A DNA stretch of 22,540 nt from a virus, in the IMG/VR virus record IMGVR_UViG_3300010370_000270, positions 1 through 22,540 of that record; one strand, 5' to 3'. The stretch's first letter is position 1, and every line of letters starts with the position of its first letter. Both the position numbers and the translations under genes were made by a program. A model generated the notes under the pieces. The model did no database searches, had not been told where the DNA came from, and saw nothing but the letters and a program-made list of their open reading frames with translations. Below, piece by piece: positions 1 to 7,075 of the stretch.

Positions 1-1
1 A

Positions 2-451
2 AAGATAACAGATCAAGGTATTAATATTGATGCTATTGTTTTAGATTACTTAAACCTACTTCATTCTCCGATTGGATCTAACTCTTATGAAAGAATTAAA
101 AATGTAACAGAGCAAGTTAGAGCAATGAGTTATGTCTTTAACTGTCCTATTATTTCTGCTACACAGCTTAATAGATCGGGGTTTAATACAGACAATCCTG
201 ATCTAGCTACAATTTCTGAATCTGTTGGATTAGCAGCTACTGCCGATGTTATTGTTTCTATCTATCAAAACGAAGAAGATCGTGATCTTGGTATCATTAG
301 ATTAGGCATGATGAAAAATCGATACGGTCCACGTGGTCATACACAGCCCATGAGAGTCGATTATTCGACTTTAACTATATCGCAGGCAGAAGAAACTATA
401 GAAGTGGGTGAAGATAGCGCGTTTAACGCATTAAGTATGTTGGGAAGTTGA
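2..451 (+). CDS. 41: Replicative DNA helicase, DnaB/T4 gp41 family (C-terminal part, cut by window start)
   Basis: This is the last 149 residues of an open frame that enters from the left edge of the window. The segment begins with a Walker B-like stretch (IDAIVLDYLNLL), followed by a region rich in charged helix, then SATQLNRSG, which is typical of the RecA-fold core of DnaB/gp41 helicases. A later GMMKNRYGPRG segment fits the loop that follows the last core strands. In T4, gp41 is the hexameric 5'-3' replicative helicase that works with gp61 primase, encoded here 5 kb downstream. An internal ATG at 125 is in the same frame, but the conserved Walker B region lies upstream of it, so 125 is not the start. 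The ATPase P-loop lies outside the window. Confidence 0.92.
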   Translation, partial: KITDQGINIDAIVLDYLNLLHSPIGSNSYERIKNVTEQVRAMSYVFNCPIISATQLNRSGFNTDNPDLATISESVGLAATADVIVSIYQNEEDRDLGIIRLGMMKNRYGPRGHTQPMRVDYSTLTISQAEETIEVGEDSAFNALSMLGS

Positions 452-481
452 TTAAGTTCCTTAAAGCGTTAAATACGCTAA

Positions 482-940
482 GTGAATTCGTCCTATTCGA
501 ATATAGATAATACCTTAAGATCGAATGTAAGTGCTTTTCGTTCTGGAAAGCGCGACTTTAGCGTTAAAGAGCTTAATGAAATAAAAGTATATTTACTAAG
601 ATTGAAGGAAGTAATATCTAATACAGATTTCTTCGAAGGTAATATAAAAGATAATAAAGTTATTAGTTGTTTTTCAGAAACGTCCTATAATAGGGAACTA
701 TTCGAGCATATGTTTAATAAGCTAGATGCTGCAATAGGTATAATTGTTATATTAACCGAAAAAAGAATACTTCTTCAGTGCAATCAATCCAAATGTAATA
801 TTGATTTATGCAATCTAGCTAAACTCTTATGCGATGGAGATTGTGAAGATCTATCTGTAGATACAGCAATAGGTAAAATAACAGAAAAATTTCTCAAATT
901 TAGTAAAACACTTCAAGCATGCACTATACCAAAGATTTAG
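482..940 (+). CDS. Hypothetical protein, helical, cysteine-containing (152 aa)
   Basis: I do not recognise this protein. It starts at a GTG 30 nt after the helicase stop; no in-frame ATG occurs until well inside. It is mostly predicted helix, with a hydrophobic stretch (AIGIIVILTE) near residues 85-94 that is too short and too near charged residues to be a convincing membrane span. A cluster of cysteines follows (CNQSKCNIDLCNLAKLLCDGDC spans about residues 100-120), which could bind metal or form disulphides. It sits between helicase and gp32 genes, so a replication or recombination accessory role is possible from context only. A short inverted repeat (AGCGT-TAAAT-ACGCT) ends 2 nt before the start codon and may affect initiation. 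Confidence 0.6.
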   Translation: MNSSYSNIDNTLRSNVSAFRSGKRDFSVKELNEIKVYLLRLKEVISNTDFFEGNIKDNKVISCFSETSYNRELFEHMFNKLDAAIGIIVILTEKRILLQCNQSKCNIDLCNLAKLLCDGDCEDLSVDTAIGKITEKFLKFSKTLQACTIPKI

Positions 941-1212
941 CACCTTCGCAATATATAATGGATCAAGAAAGTGAGCATATATTGCTTTCTTTCTGTACTT
1001 TCTGTACCCTATTAAAGGGCAAAAAGCTATCCCTTCAAAATGTTTTTTTGTTAGTCTTGCAAAATGAAGACCTGAAGTTTATATTAAAAGAGCTAATAAG
1101 TATAGACTCGGATATTGAAATTGTAAAGCTCTTTTTAGAATTCGACCCTACTATTGCTAAAAGTAAGTATATTACCAAATACATTAATAGTAAAAAGCGA
1201 GGATGCAAATAA
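919..1212 (+). CDS. Hypothetical small helical protein (97 aa)
   Basis: Unrecognised. The frame overlaps the upstream gene by 22 nt if the ATG at 919 is used. An ATG at 958, preceded by TATATA like several other starts here, would remove the overlap and give 84 residues; I cannot decide between them. The protein is almost wholly helical and leucine-rich, with cysteines near the N-terminus and a basic end (NSKKRGCK). It ends over the start of the next gene, a 10-nt overlap. In T4 the late co-activator gp33 is encoded just before gp59. Position and size would fit, but I see no gp33-like C-terminal clamp-binding tail, so I do not assign that function. Confidence 0.55.
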   Translation: MHYTKDLAPSQYIMDQESEHILLSFCTFCTLLKGKKLSLQNVFLLVLQNEDLKFILKELISIDSDIEIVKLFLEFDPTIAKSKYITKYINSKKRGCK

Positions 1213-1856
1213 CAGCAAAGGAAAAATCGATTTATAACAGCTTTTTAATAGCTAGTAGAACAGCAAAAAATAAACCATTTAGATTAAGACAGGACTTCAG
1301 TAAAATTGAACCTACTACAGAATTAATCTTAAAGAAATTAAGTTTATTTTTTACAGAAAACAATAGTATAACACCTACAGATTTTTTTATTGCACCGTAT
1401 AAATGTTACGGCTCTGACAATTATTTTGATTTGCAATTTTACGCTACGCGAAAAGCTATTAAATGTTATTCTATATTTTGTAAGCAGAGAGAGACACAAA
1501 ATCCGGATAATGAAGAGTCAATAGAGCATTCAAAAAAATGCTGCAGCTTTATATATAAGTTTTGTAAAGAAAATAAACTTACGCTTAGCGAGTATAAAAC
1601 TATGATTAACGGATCAACTCCTATTGTCTTACAGCATTTACGAGATCATAAAATTAATTTTCACGCTATACACGGTCTCAATAATGATCGAGTGCTTAAT
1701 CAAGTAGAACCAGAACTATTAGATTTTTATATTAAGGATTTTCATAGACTTATGAATGAAACTAGAATCCTATTTCAACAGTCCACACGACTAAAAACAG
1801 TAGTACGTGAAGCTTTTAAAATTATTGAAGAGAAGCTATTGATTTTTGCAAAGTAA
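1203..1856 (+). CDS. Hypothetical protein in the gp59 (helicase loader) position
   Basis: A 217-residue protein directly upstream of the gp32 gene. T4 gene 59, the helicase-loading protein that bridges gp41 and gp32, lies in the same place and has the same length, and is likewise helical. However, I cannot align this sequence convincingly to T4 gp59. The middle contains a distinctive aromatic segment (APYKCYG, then YFDLQFYATRKAIKCYS, about residues 61-90), and the C-terminal half is helical with a STPIVLQHLRDHKINFHAIHGL-like region around residues 140-160. The start at ATG 1203 overlaps the preceding gene by 10 nt and has GAGG directly before it. The assignment as a gp59 functional counterpart rests on synteny, length and fold type, not on motifs. 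Confidence 0.6.
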   Translation: MQITAKEKSIYNSFLIASRTAKNKPFRLRQDFSKIEPTTELILKKLSLFFTENNSITPTDFFIAPYKCYGSDNYFDLQFYATRKAIKCYSIFCKQRETQNPDNEESIEHSKKCCSFIYKFCKENKLTLSEYKTMINGSTPIVLQHLRDHKINFHAIHGLNNDRVLNQVEPELLDFYIKDFHRLMNETRILFQQSTRLKTVVREAFKIIEEKLLIFAK

Positions 1857-1867
1857 TATATTATAAT
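1839..1867 (+). promoter_or_regulatory. Candidate sigma70-type promoter for gp32
   Basis: TTGATT at 1839-1844 and TATAAT at 1862-1867 are separated by 17 bp, ahead of the gp32 ATG at 1879. Transcription would start near 1874, giving a very short leader. The genome is AT-rich, so a chance match is possible. A separate promoter for the abundantly needed gp32 would make biological sense. Confidence 0.3.
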
Positions 1868-1878
1868 CAAACTACATT

Positions 1879-2718
1879 ATGAGTACATTTAATACATCAA
1901 TGTTCCAATCGATTAAGGCAGCTCTCGCTAAAAACGAAGATGCCGGAAATAACACATACACAGAAATACTAAAAACAACTCCAGGTAATACATACACAGT
2001 TAGACTCTTGCCTTATGCGCAAGATCCATCAAAGACCTTCTTCCATTATTATACACATGGGTGGGTGTCCTTTGCTAACGGTCAGTATGTTCAGGCTTTG
2101 TCGCCATCTACATTCGGTGAGAGAGATCCTATTGCTGAAGAGCGGTTTCGTATTTTGAGAACCGGTACTGAAGATGAGAAGGAAAAGGTATCCGCTATCA
2201 AGCGTGCAGAAAAATTCCTTGTTAACGTTTACGTTATCGATGATCCAACTAACTCCGATAATAACGGTAAGGTCAAGCTTCTTAGATACGGTAAGCAACT
2301 TCATAAGATTATCATGGAAGCAATCGAAGGTGAGGATGCAGAAGAGTTTGGTCCTCGTATCTTTGACCTCGGACCTAACGGAGTGAGCTTTAAGATTAAG
2401 GTTGAAAATCAAGGAGAGTATCCAACTTATGTATCTTCTCGATTTACTTCTGCTGGTAAACTCAATCTTACAGAAGATGAACAAGAGAAAATCTATAAGG
2501 GAGTCTTTGATCTTTCTAAAGTGTTTACTCTCAAATCATACGATGAGTTGAAGACCATGTTAGATGAACACTTTCATCTAGCTCAAACTACTCCAAAGAT
2601 AGATGAACAACCACAAAGACGTGCCGTAGAACCCACAGCATATACCGAACCGGTTGCATCTGCAAGTAGTAGTGCATCAATTGATGATGAAATTGACGAA
2701 CTCTTAAAAGATCTATAA
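1879..2718 (+). CDS. 32: Single-stranded DNA-binding protein, T4 gp32 family
   Basis: A 279-residue protein of the gp32 family (T4 gp32 is 301 aa). It coats single-stranded DNA at the fork and organises helicase, primase and polymerase. Recognisable parts are an N-terminal basic and helical segment for cooperative binding, a core with TYTVRLLPYAQDP, FFHYYTHGW, GQYVQALSPSTFGERDPI, LVNVYVIDDP, KLLRYGKQLHKII and PTYVSSRF (about residues 38-195), then a Ser/Pro-rich linker and an acidic C-terminal tail (DDEIDELLKDL) of the kind used to contact replication partners. The whole protein contains no cysteine, so the zinc ligands His-Cys-Cys-Cys of T4 gp32 are not kept. The base composition is slightly richer in G+C than the neighbours, as often seen in a highly expressed gene. 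Confidence 0.95.
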   Translation: MSTFNTSMFQSIKAALAKNEDAGNNTYTEILKTTPGNTYTVRLLPYAQDPSKTFFHYYTHGWVSFANGQYVQALSPSTFGERDPIAEERFRILRTGTEDEKEKVSAIKRAEKFLVNVYVIDDPTNSDNNGKVKLLRYGKQLHKIIMEAIEGEDAEEFGPRIFDLGPNGVSFKIKVENQGEYPTYVSSRFTSAGKLNLTEDEQEKIYKGVFDLSKVFTLKSYDELKTMLDEHFHLAQTTPKIDEQPQRRAVEPTAYTEPVASASSSASIDDEIDELLKDL

Positions 2719-2721
2719 ATT

Positions 2722-3165
2722 ATGACAGAGCAAGAAAAGCAAGCAATGCTAGCCTTTCTAGGTACTGTTCATGCGCAAGCGAAACAGACTGACCAAATGA
2801 TTGTTGGTCAGTCTAATTTCGTAAAACCTGTTAGTCACGTTATTCAGAATGAATTCGCGCAGGTTCTTGCTAAACCAGTAAATAGTTTTGAAGGCAATTA
2901 TCAGCAACCCCCGCAACCGCAGCATGTACAAATGCAACCAGTAGTACATGCTCCAGTACAAGAAGCGCAACCCGTACCAGCTCCACAGGAGGATCAACTA
3001 ATGTTCTCTTTTGAAGCTCCTAAAGAACAAGAAGCTCCTTTTATTACGACAAGTGAACTAATAGAAGTTCTTAAAGATATTAACTTGAATTTACAACGTA
3101 TAGGTAATATCCTAGAAGAGAAGAATAAACCAAATGCGAGAAATAAAAATTCAAAAAAGGAGTGA
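2722..3165 (+). CDS. Hypothetical protein with Q/P-rich linker
   Basis: A 147-residue protein starting 3 nt after the gp32 stop. It has three parts: a helical N-terminal region (residues 1-55, including DQMIVGQSNFVKPVSHVI), a low-complexity Gln/Pro/Val-rich linker (about 58-95), and a C-terminal region with a short hydrophobic peptide (QLMFSFEAP) followed by a helix (TSELIEVLKDINLNLQRIGNILEE) and a basic end. This looks like a tethering protein with two interaction ends and a disordered middle. Its gene overlaps the sliding-clamp gene by 32 nt. The function is unknown; the QLMFSF peptide resembles clamp-binding peptides, but that is inference. Confidence 0.75.
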   Translation: MTEQEKQAMLAFLGTVHAQAKQTDQMIVGQSNFVKPVSHVIQNEFAQVLAKPVNSFEGNYQQPPQPQHVQMQPVVHAPVQEAQPVPAPQEDQLMFSFEAPKEQEAPFITTSELIEVLKDINLNLQRIGNILEEKNKPNARNKNSKKE

Positions 3166-3862
3166 GTTTGCTGAGTTCGTCGACGCAATCTCAAAAGTCA
3201 ACGACTCAGCAATTATCACAACTACCGAAGGAGAATCAGGAACACTTTCTTCCATCGTTGCTTCAGAAGATAACACGCTTATTCTATACGCTGAAAGTCA
3301 AGTAGGGGAAGTAAACTATACAGGATTGTGTAATATTCCTGATCTTAAAAAGCTCACGAGAATTGTAGATTCAATTAATAAAGATGACTTTAAGTTTATT
3401 GTTAATAGCAATAACTTAGAGTATAATGGTAGTGATGTAAAATTTAAATACCATCTTTATGAAGATGGCTTTCTAACTAAACCTTCGATCAATATTGAAA
3501 AGATAAAAGGATTTACATATAATCTGCGGTTCACTCTTACAAAAGCTAATATTCAATCCATAATGAGAGGATGTTCTTTTGCGACACAGACTAATAAGGT
3601 ATATTTCTTTACTGAAGATGGTAAGTTAAAAGCTGAGCTTACAGATCGTTCGAGACACAATACTGATGTATTTTGTCAGAGCCTTGGAGATGCTGATTTT
3701 AATTTAAATCCCATACCTATAAATATTGACAATTTAAAATTGATATCAACTATTAACGACACAATAAACGTTAGTATTAATACTGATTATGGAGTAGTTA
3801 TATTTGATATTTGCAATAATAGTACTAAATTAAAGTATATACTTTCATCTTTAACGCAATGA
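3134..3862 (+). CDS. 45: Probable DNA polymerase sliding clamp, T4 gp45 type
   Basis: A 242-residue protein (T4 gp45 is 228 aa) with the alternating strand pattern of a PCNA/gp45 clamp: two similar halves, each with long amphipathic strands, an internal helix (LTKANIQSIMRGCSFA, about residues 133-148) and strand-rich ends such as KVYFFTEDGKLKAELTD and SINTDYGVVIFDICN. In T4 the trimeric ring tethers the polymerase and is also needed for late transcription with gp33 and gp55, which fits the late-type promoters found elsewhere in this window. The start at ATG 3134 lies inside the upstream gene; no other plausible in-frame start lies near the conserved N-terminus. It overlaps the next gene by ATGA. 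The gp44/62 clamp loader is not in the window. Confidence 0.8.
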   Translation: MREIKIQKRSEFAEFVDAISKVNDSAIITTTEGESGTLSSIVASEDNTLILYAESQVGEVNYTGLCNIPDLKKLTRIVDSINKDDFKFIVNSNNLEYNGSDVKFKYHLYEDGFLTKPSINIEKIKGFTYNLRFTLTKANIQSIMRGCSFATQTNKVYFFTEDGKLKAELTDRSRHNTDVFCQSLGDADFNLNPIPINIDNLKLISTINDTINVSINTDYGVVIFDICNNSTKLKYILSSLTQ

Positions 3863-4185
3863 ACATACAACGTAAAAATAAAATAACTACTCAGAGCTAC
3901 TTTATCAAAAGACTCAAAGATAATAAATTTATAACATATAAAATCTTTGATGAGTATTCTCAAGGAGATACACGTAGATGGACTATATTAGTAGATCCTG
4001 GTAGTACTTCTATTTTTATTACTTGCTATGAAAATAGAGATTTTAGAGGTGATGTTATGTTTGAATTTAGTGACGGTGGTCAGCTCTTTCCTAAGAACTT
4101 TTCTATTAAGACAAACTCTATGGAGGTAATAATTACTACACTATTGGAACGAGGCGTCAATCAGCGTGTAGTAAATGTTGCATAA
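3859..4185 (+). CDS. Conserved-looking hypothetical protein (108 aa)
   Basis: Starts in an ATGA overlap with the clamp stop, so translation is probably coupled. The protein has a basic N-terminus (NIQRKNKITTQSYF), then strands with striking conserved-type motifs: RRWTILVDPGSTSIFITCY (about 38-57) and FEFSDGGQLFPKNF (about 69-82), ending in a helix (SMEVIITTLLERG). The pattern looks like a small compact alpha/beta protein under strong selection. I cannot name a family or function. The position in the replication cluster suggests a role in DNA metabolism. Confidence 0.75.
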   Translation: MNIQRKNKITTQSYFIKRLKDNKFITYKIFDEYSQGDTRRWTILVDPGSTSIFITCYENRDFRGDVMFEFSDGGQLFPKNFSIKTNSMEVIITTLLERGVNQRVVNVA

Positions 4186-4188
4186 ATA
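4181..4188 (+). promoter_or_regulatory. Possible late promoter box (CATAAATA)
   Basis: CATAAATA lies 5 nt upstream of the ATG at 4194, the same spacing as at the late genes. It also contains the stop codon of the preceding gene, and it lies inside the replication cluster, so it may be a chance match. Confidence 0.3.
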
Positions 4189-4193
4189 TATTA

Positions 4194-4484
4194 ATGGACG
4201 ATCTACCTGAAGATAAATCCGAACAAGAGTTGAAGGACTTAATAAAAGACGCTCTTAAAAACAACATAGAAGTAAAAAAGAAAAAGGTTAGTAAACGTCA
4301 ACTTACTTCAGCTCTTTCAGGCACTCTCGATGAGTTTCTAAATAACTACATTCTGATTGGGTACGATATGGAGGGATCACCAGTAATATTGAGGTCACAT
4401 AAAACTGAAATGGAAAATGAAGCTCTTAAATCCCTCTTTATAAAGTACTTTACTATGTACATGTATAATTATGAAGATTTTTAA
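4194..4484 (+). CDS. Hypothetical acidic/basic small protein (96 aa)
   Basis: Unrecognised. It has an acidic N-terminus, a lysine run (VKKKKVSKRQL, about residues 27-37) and a C-terminal part with LDEFLNNYILIGYDMEGSPVIL followed by a helical region rich in aromatic residues (IKYFTMYMYNYEDF). The charged N-terminal half is probably flexible, while the C-terminal half looks folded. The gene overlaps the next one by 14 nt. A late-type box 5 nt ahead of its ATG could allow separate expression. Confidence 0.65.
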   Translation: MDDLPEDKSEQELKDLIKDALKNNIEVKKKKVSKRQLTSALSGTLDEFLNNYILIGYDMEGSPVILRSHKTEMENEALKSLFIKYFTMYMYNYEDF

Positions 4485-4749
4485 AAAGGATCCGTTAAAG
4501 CTACAAGCAGGTAATGTTTATGCGGTACAAACTGGTGACTACGCTGGTGAAATGCTTGTTTATATATCTACAGATTTTATGTATCATAAATTTTTGTCGA
4601 TACCCTTAATGAAAAATAGAAATATTCCAAAAGAAAAATTTGTTTTCGGAATGAACAATCATATAATAGAGTTTGTAGAAAGAGTGCCTAAAAAGTTTTA
4701 TAGTGTAATAGAGGCGCAACATCAAAAAAATGAAAACTCTGATAATTGA
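4471..4749 (+). CDS. Hypothetical small strand-rich protein (92 aa)
   Basis: Unrecognised. It starts inside the upstream gene and ends 20 nt inside the RNase H gene. A basic N-terminus (MKIFKKDPLKL) precedes a strand-rich body: NVYAVQTGDYAGEMLVYIS, HKFLSIPLMKNRNIPKEKF and HIIEFVERVPKKFYSVIEAQ. The first part, with Gly-Asp-Tyr-Ala-Gly-Glu, resembles a small beta-barrel loop, but no family can be named. The long overlaps on both sides argue for coupled translation with RNase H. No Shine-Dalgarno sequence is visible. Confidence 0.65.
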   Translation: MKIFKKDPLKLQAGNVYAVQTGDYAGEMLVYISTDFMYHKFLSIPLMKNRNIPKEKFVFGMNNHIIEFVERVPKKFYSVIEAQHQKNENSDN

Positions 4750-5596
4750 CGGTAATAATTTAGTTCATAGGACATACTGGACTGCAAAAACACAATCAAA
4801 ACGAACTAATACTGATACTCAAGATCAAATTAACGATTTTCATATCTACTTTACGCTAAACGCGGTATTTTCATATGTAACAAAATTTAATCCTGATAAA
4901 ACTATTTTTGTTTGGGACGAAAAGAAAGATTATCAAATTAATGATCGTAAGATTCAATTTGAAGATTATAAAGGCAATAGATCGTCAGATGTCTCGCCTC
5001 ATCAAAATAACAACGACATACAGAGGATATTAAGCTACCTCGGCATTTCTTCTATCTACCCGAGACAATTAGAAGCTGATGACATTGTATCATACATTTG
5101 CAGATTTACAGAAGGTAAAAAAGTTATTGTCTCTGTTGATAAAGATTTTTTACAGCTTATTAATTCGGACGTAATTTTTTATGATCCTATTCGCAAGGAA
5201 GAATATACTATTGAAAATTTTGAATCGAAAACAGGGAGTCATAACACAGAAGAGTGGCTTGTATTTAAAAGCTTAGTTGGTGATAAGTCAGATAATGTTC
5301 CAGGAGTGTTTGGTAAAGCGAAAGCATTAAAATTTATAAAGGGTGAATTAAAGCTATCGTTAGAAGAAGAATCAATATATACTCGTAATTTTAATCTCTT
5401 TAATCTGGGTAAGTTGACTTATGATGATCAAGAGTCAGAATATTATAGAGGCCAGCTTTGCAAAAATGTAGAGAGAAGCTGGTCAAATTTTCTAACAGAA
5501 TGTGATGCTCGTAAATTTAGCTCTATTCTCAAGAAAAAAGAATCCTGGCATACATTGTTTTTTCTTAAGCATAAATTAGCATCACTATTTGTATGA
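4730..5596 (+). CDS. rnh: RNase H / 5'-3' exonuclease, T4 Rnh (FEN) family
   Basis: A 288-residue member of the FEN/5'-nuclease family (T4 RNase H is 305 aa), which removes RNA primers from Okazaki fragments. Metal-binding acidic motifs are present in order: LIIDGNNLVHR with D7, LEADDIVSYI with E115, D117 and D118, VSVDKDFLQLI with D137 and D139, and GDKSDNVPG with D185 and D188, followed by the helical DNA-binding region (KAKALKFI). The start ATG at 4730 puts the first active-site aspartate at the usual distance from the N-terminus. It lies within the 3' end of the preceding gene. It overlaps the primase gene by ATGA, so lagging-strand priming and primer removal are encoded side by side. Confidence 0.94.
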   Translation: MKTLIIDGNNLVHRTYWTAKTQSKRTNTDTQDQINDFHIYFTLNAVFSYVTKFNPDKTIFVWDEKKDYQINDRKIQFEDYKGNRSSDVSPHQNNNDIQRILSYLGISSIYPRQLEADDIVSYICRFTEGKKVIVSVDKDFLQLINSDVIFYDPIRKEEYTIENFESKTGSHNTEEWLVFKSLVGDKSDNVPGVFGKAKALKFIKGELKLSLEEESIYTRNFNLFNLGKLTYDDQESEYYRGQLCKNVERSWSNFLTECDARKFSSILKKKESWHTLFFLKHKLASLFV

Positions 5597-6639
5597 TAGT
5601 AGTACCGCGTGAATATGTAGTATTAAAGTTCTTTGAGCTAGGGTATTATCCGAAGACTAATAGGTATAATGATACCTATCAATGCTCATGCCCTATATGT
5701 AGAGAAGGTAAATCTTTAGGAAAGAAACGCAGGTGTTATTATATTCCAGAAAAGGATAACATTTACTGTCATAACTGCGGCTGGTCTAGTAAACCTTTTA
5801 ATTGGATAAAGGAGGTTTCTGGTAAGAGTGACTATGAGATTATAGAAGAGATAAAGGAGTTTTCTCCAAGCTCAGAAACTATAGTTGAAGAGTCGAATAA
5901 TAAGCGCACCTTTAAAGCTGCAACTCTACCCACAGATAGTATTAACTTAAGTGATGAAAACCAAGTAAGTTATTATAAAGGTAATAATATAGTTAGAATT
6001 TGTAATCAGATCATTCTTACTAGAAAACTAGATAATGCTATTAACAGACCAAAGAATTTGTATCTATCACTTACTGATAAGGTACATAAAAATAGATTAA
6101 TTATTCCCTTCATTAATGAAGGTGGTGATATTGAATTCTATCAATCACGCACTATTCTTCCTAACGATAATAAGATTAAGCCAAAGTATCTTTCTAAAAT
6201 TGGTGCAGAAAAAACCTTATTTAATATCGATCAAGTAAGTAGCGATTACGATACAGTTTATATCTTTGAAGGTCCATTAAATGCATTCTTTACCAAGAAT
6301 AGTGTAGCAGTGGCAGGTATTACAGAAGGTAAGCAATCATTTACTCCAAGACAAAAGCAGCAGCTTGATACAGTTCTTAAATTTTACGATAAGATATGGG
6401 TACTAGACTCGCAATGGATAGACAATGCATCTTTAAGCAAGTCGGAAACTTTACTTAAACAAGATCAGAAGGTGTTTATATGGCCTGAGAAGTTTGGTAA
6501 AAAATTTAAAGACTTTAATGATATAGCTATTAGATGTAATGTTAATGAAATTACTCATAGCTTTATACAAAAAAATACCTTCGAGGGACTCGAAGGTATT
6601 ATTAAACTTTCAGAAATTAAAAAGTTTAGACGTATTTGA
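5593..6639 (+). CDS. 61: DNA primase, T4 gp61 family
   Basis: A 348-residue primase (T4 gp61 is 342 aa) that makes RNA primers and works with the gp41 helicase. A zinc ribbon lies near the N-terminus: C33-P-I-C36 and C59-H-N-C62, with additional C31 and C48. The TOPRIM-like catalytic part has YIFEGPLNAFF with the conserved Glu at 226, and VLDSQWID with Asp at 272, in place of the more usual DxD arrangement. The C-terminal part has KKFKDFNDIAI, as expected for phage primases. It starts in an ATGA overlap with RNase H. Its last codons overlap by 14 nt the convergent gene at 6626, and its 3' end encodes that gene's terminator hairpin. Confidence 0.95.
   Translation: MIVVPREYVVLKFFELGYYPKTNRYNDTYQCSCPICREGKSLGKKRRCYYIPEKDNIYCHNCGWSSKPFNWIKEVSGKSDYEIIEEIKEFSPSSETIVEESNNKRTFKAATLPTDSINLSDENQVSYYKGNNIVRICNQIILTRKLDNAINRPKNLYLSLTDKVHKNRLIIPFINEGGDIEFYQSRTILPNDNKIKPKYLSKIGAEKTLFNIDQVSSDYDTVYIFEGPLNAFFTKNSVAVAGITEGKQSFTPRQKQQLDTVLKFYDKIWVLDSQWIDNASLSKSETLLKQDQKVFIWPEKFGKKFKDFNDIAIRCNVNEITHSFIQKNTFEGLEGIIKLSEIKKFRRI
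6569..6600 (-). terminator. Intrinsic terminator for the leftward gene, inside the primase 3' end
   Basis: A 12-bp perfect stem (arms 6574-6585 and 6589-6600) with a 3-nt loop. On the minus strand it is followed by a run of T (6575-6569). It lies 26 nt past the stop of the leftward gene at 6626. On the plus strand no T-run follows, so it should act on leftward transcripts only. Confidence 0.85.
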
Positions 6640-7057
6640 ATGCTGGGTTCTCGGTCTGCGAAATATAGCCTCTAAACGATTCTGTTAGAGCAGCAAGCTC
6701 AGTTGCAACACGAGCAATTTTACGCTGTTCAGATTGTTTCATTCTATCGAAGATTGTATCTGGTTCAGCATTAGCTAGCTTAGTTTGTATAGATTCACCA
6801 CTTGTACCATTTAAGAATTCCAAAAACTCATCACACTTCTCAACCCAAACTTGAAGTTCTTGTGCCATCGCTTGAGATTGAGCTGATTTAATTTTAGCAG
6901 CCTGTGCTGTTAGATCTGCAGCTGCAGACTCAGCAGGTGCTGTATCAACGTCAAACTCACCAGGATCAGTTCCTTTGTCGAGAGAAGCAGTCATCGCCTT
7001 CTTTTCTAAGTCCTGTTCGTTTATAACTTTAAAGAATCTACTTTCAAATTTAGTCAT
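6626..7057 (-). CDS. Hypothetical Ala/Gln-rich helical protein (143 aa)
   Basis: Leftward gene read from its own late-type promoter. The start was set at the ATG at 7057 (MTKFESRFFKVINE), because a late box sits 5 nt upstream. The longer frame from 7129 would cover the promoter and the divergent gene's start. It has a short basic/aromatic N-terminus, an acidic Ala/Pro-rich linker (DPGEFDVDTAPAESAAADL, about 32-50), then a long helical region (about 50-135) rich in Ala, Gln and Glu, likely a coiled coil or helical bundle. No family is recognised. Late timing suggests a virion or assembly role. It ends in an intrinsic terminator within the primase gene. Confidence 0.72.
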   Translation of the reverse strand: MTKFESRFFKVINEQDLEKKAMTASLDKGTDPGEFDVDTAPAESAAADLTAQAAKIKSAQSQAMAQELQVWVEKCDEFLEFLNGTSGESIQTKLANAEPDTIFDRMKQSEQRKIARVATELAALTESFRGYISQTENPAFKYV

Positions 7058-7062
7058 AAAAT

Positions 7063-7070
7063 TATTTATT
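7063..7070 (-). promoter_or_regulatory. Late promoter box (AATAAATA) for the 6626-7057 gene
   Basis: AATAAATA on the minus strand, 5 nt before the ATG at 7057. It is back to back with the plus-strand box at 7076-7083, with only 5 bp between them. Confidence 0.6.
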
Positions 7071-7075
7071 CTAGA

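Noticed and set aside
919-1212. Assignment as late co-activator gp33
   Set aside because: Position and size fit, but the C-terminus is basic (NSKKRGCK) and lacks a clamp-binding hydrophobic tail.
2029-2484. Long minus-strand frame opposite gp32
   Set aside because: It is antisense to a strongly conserved gene, has no start context or promoter, and its product looks like a shadow of gp32 codons.
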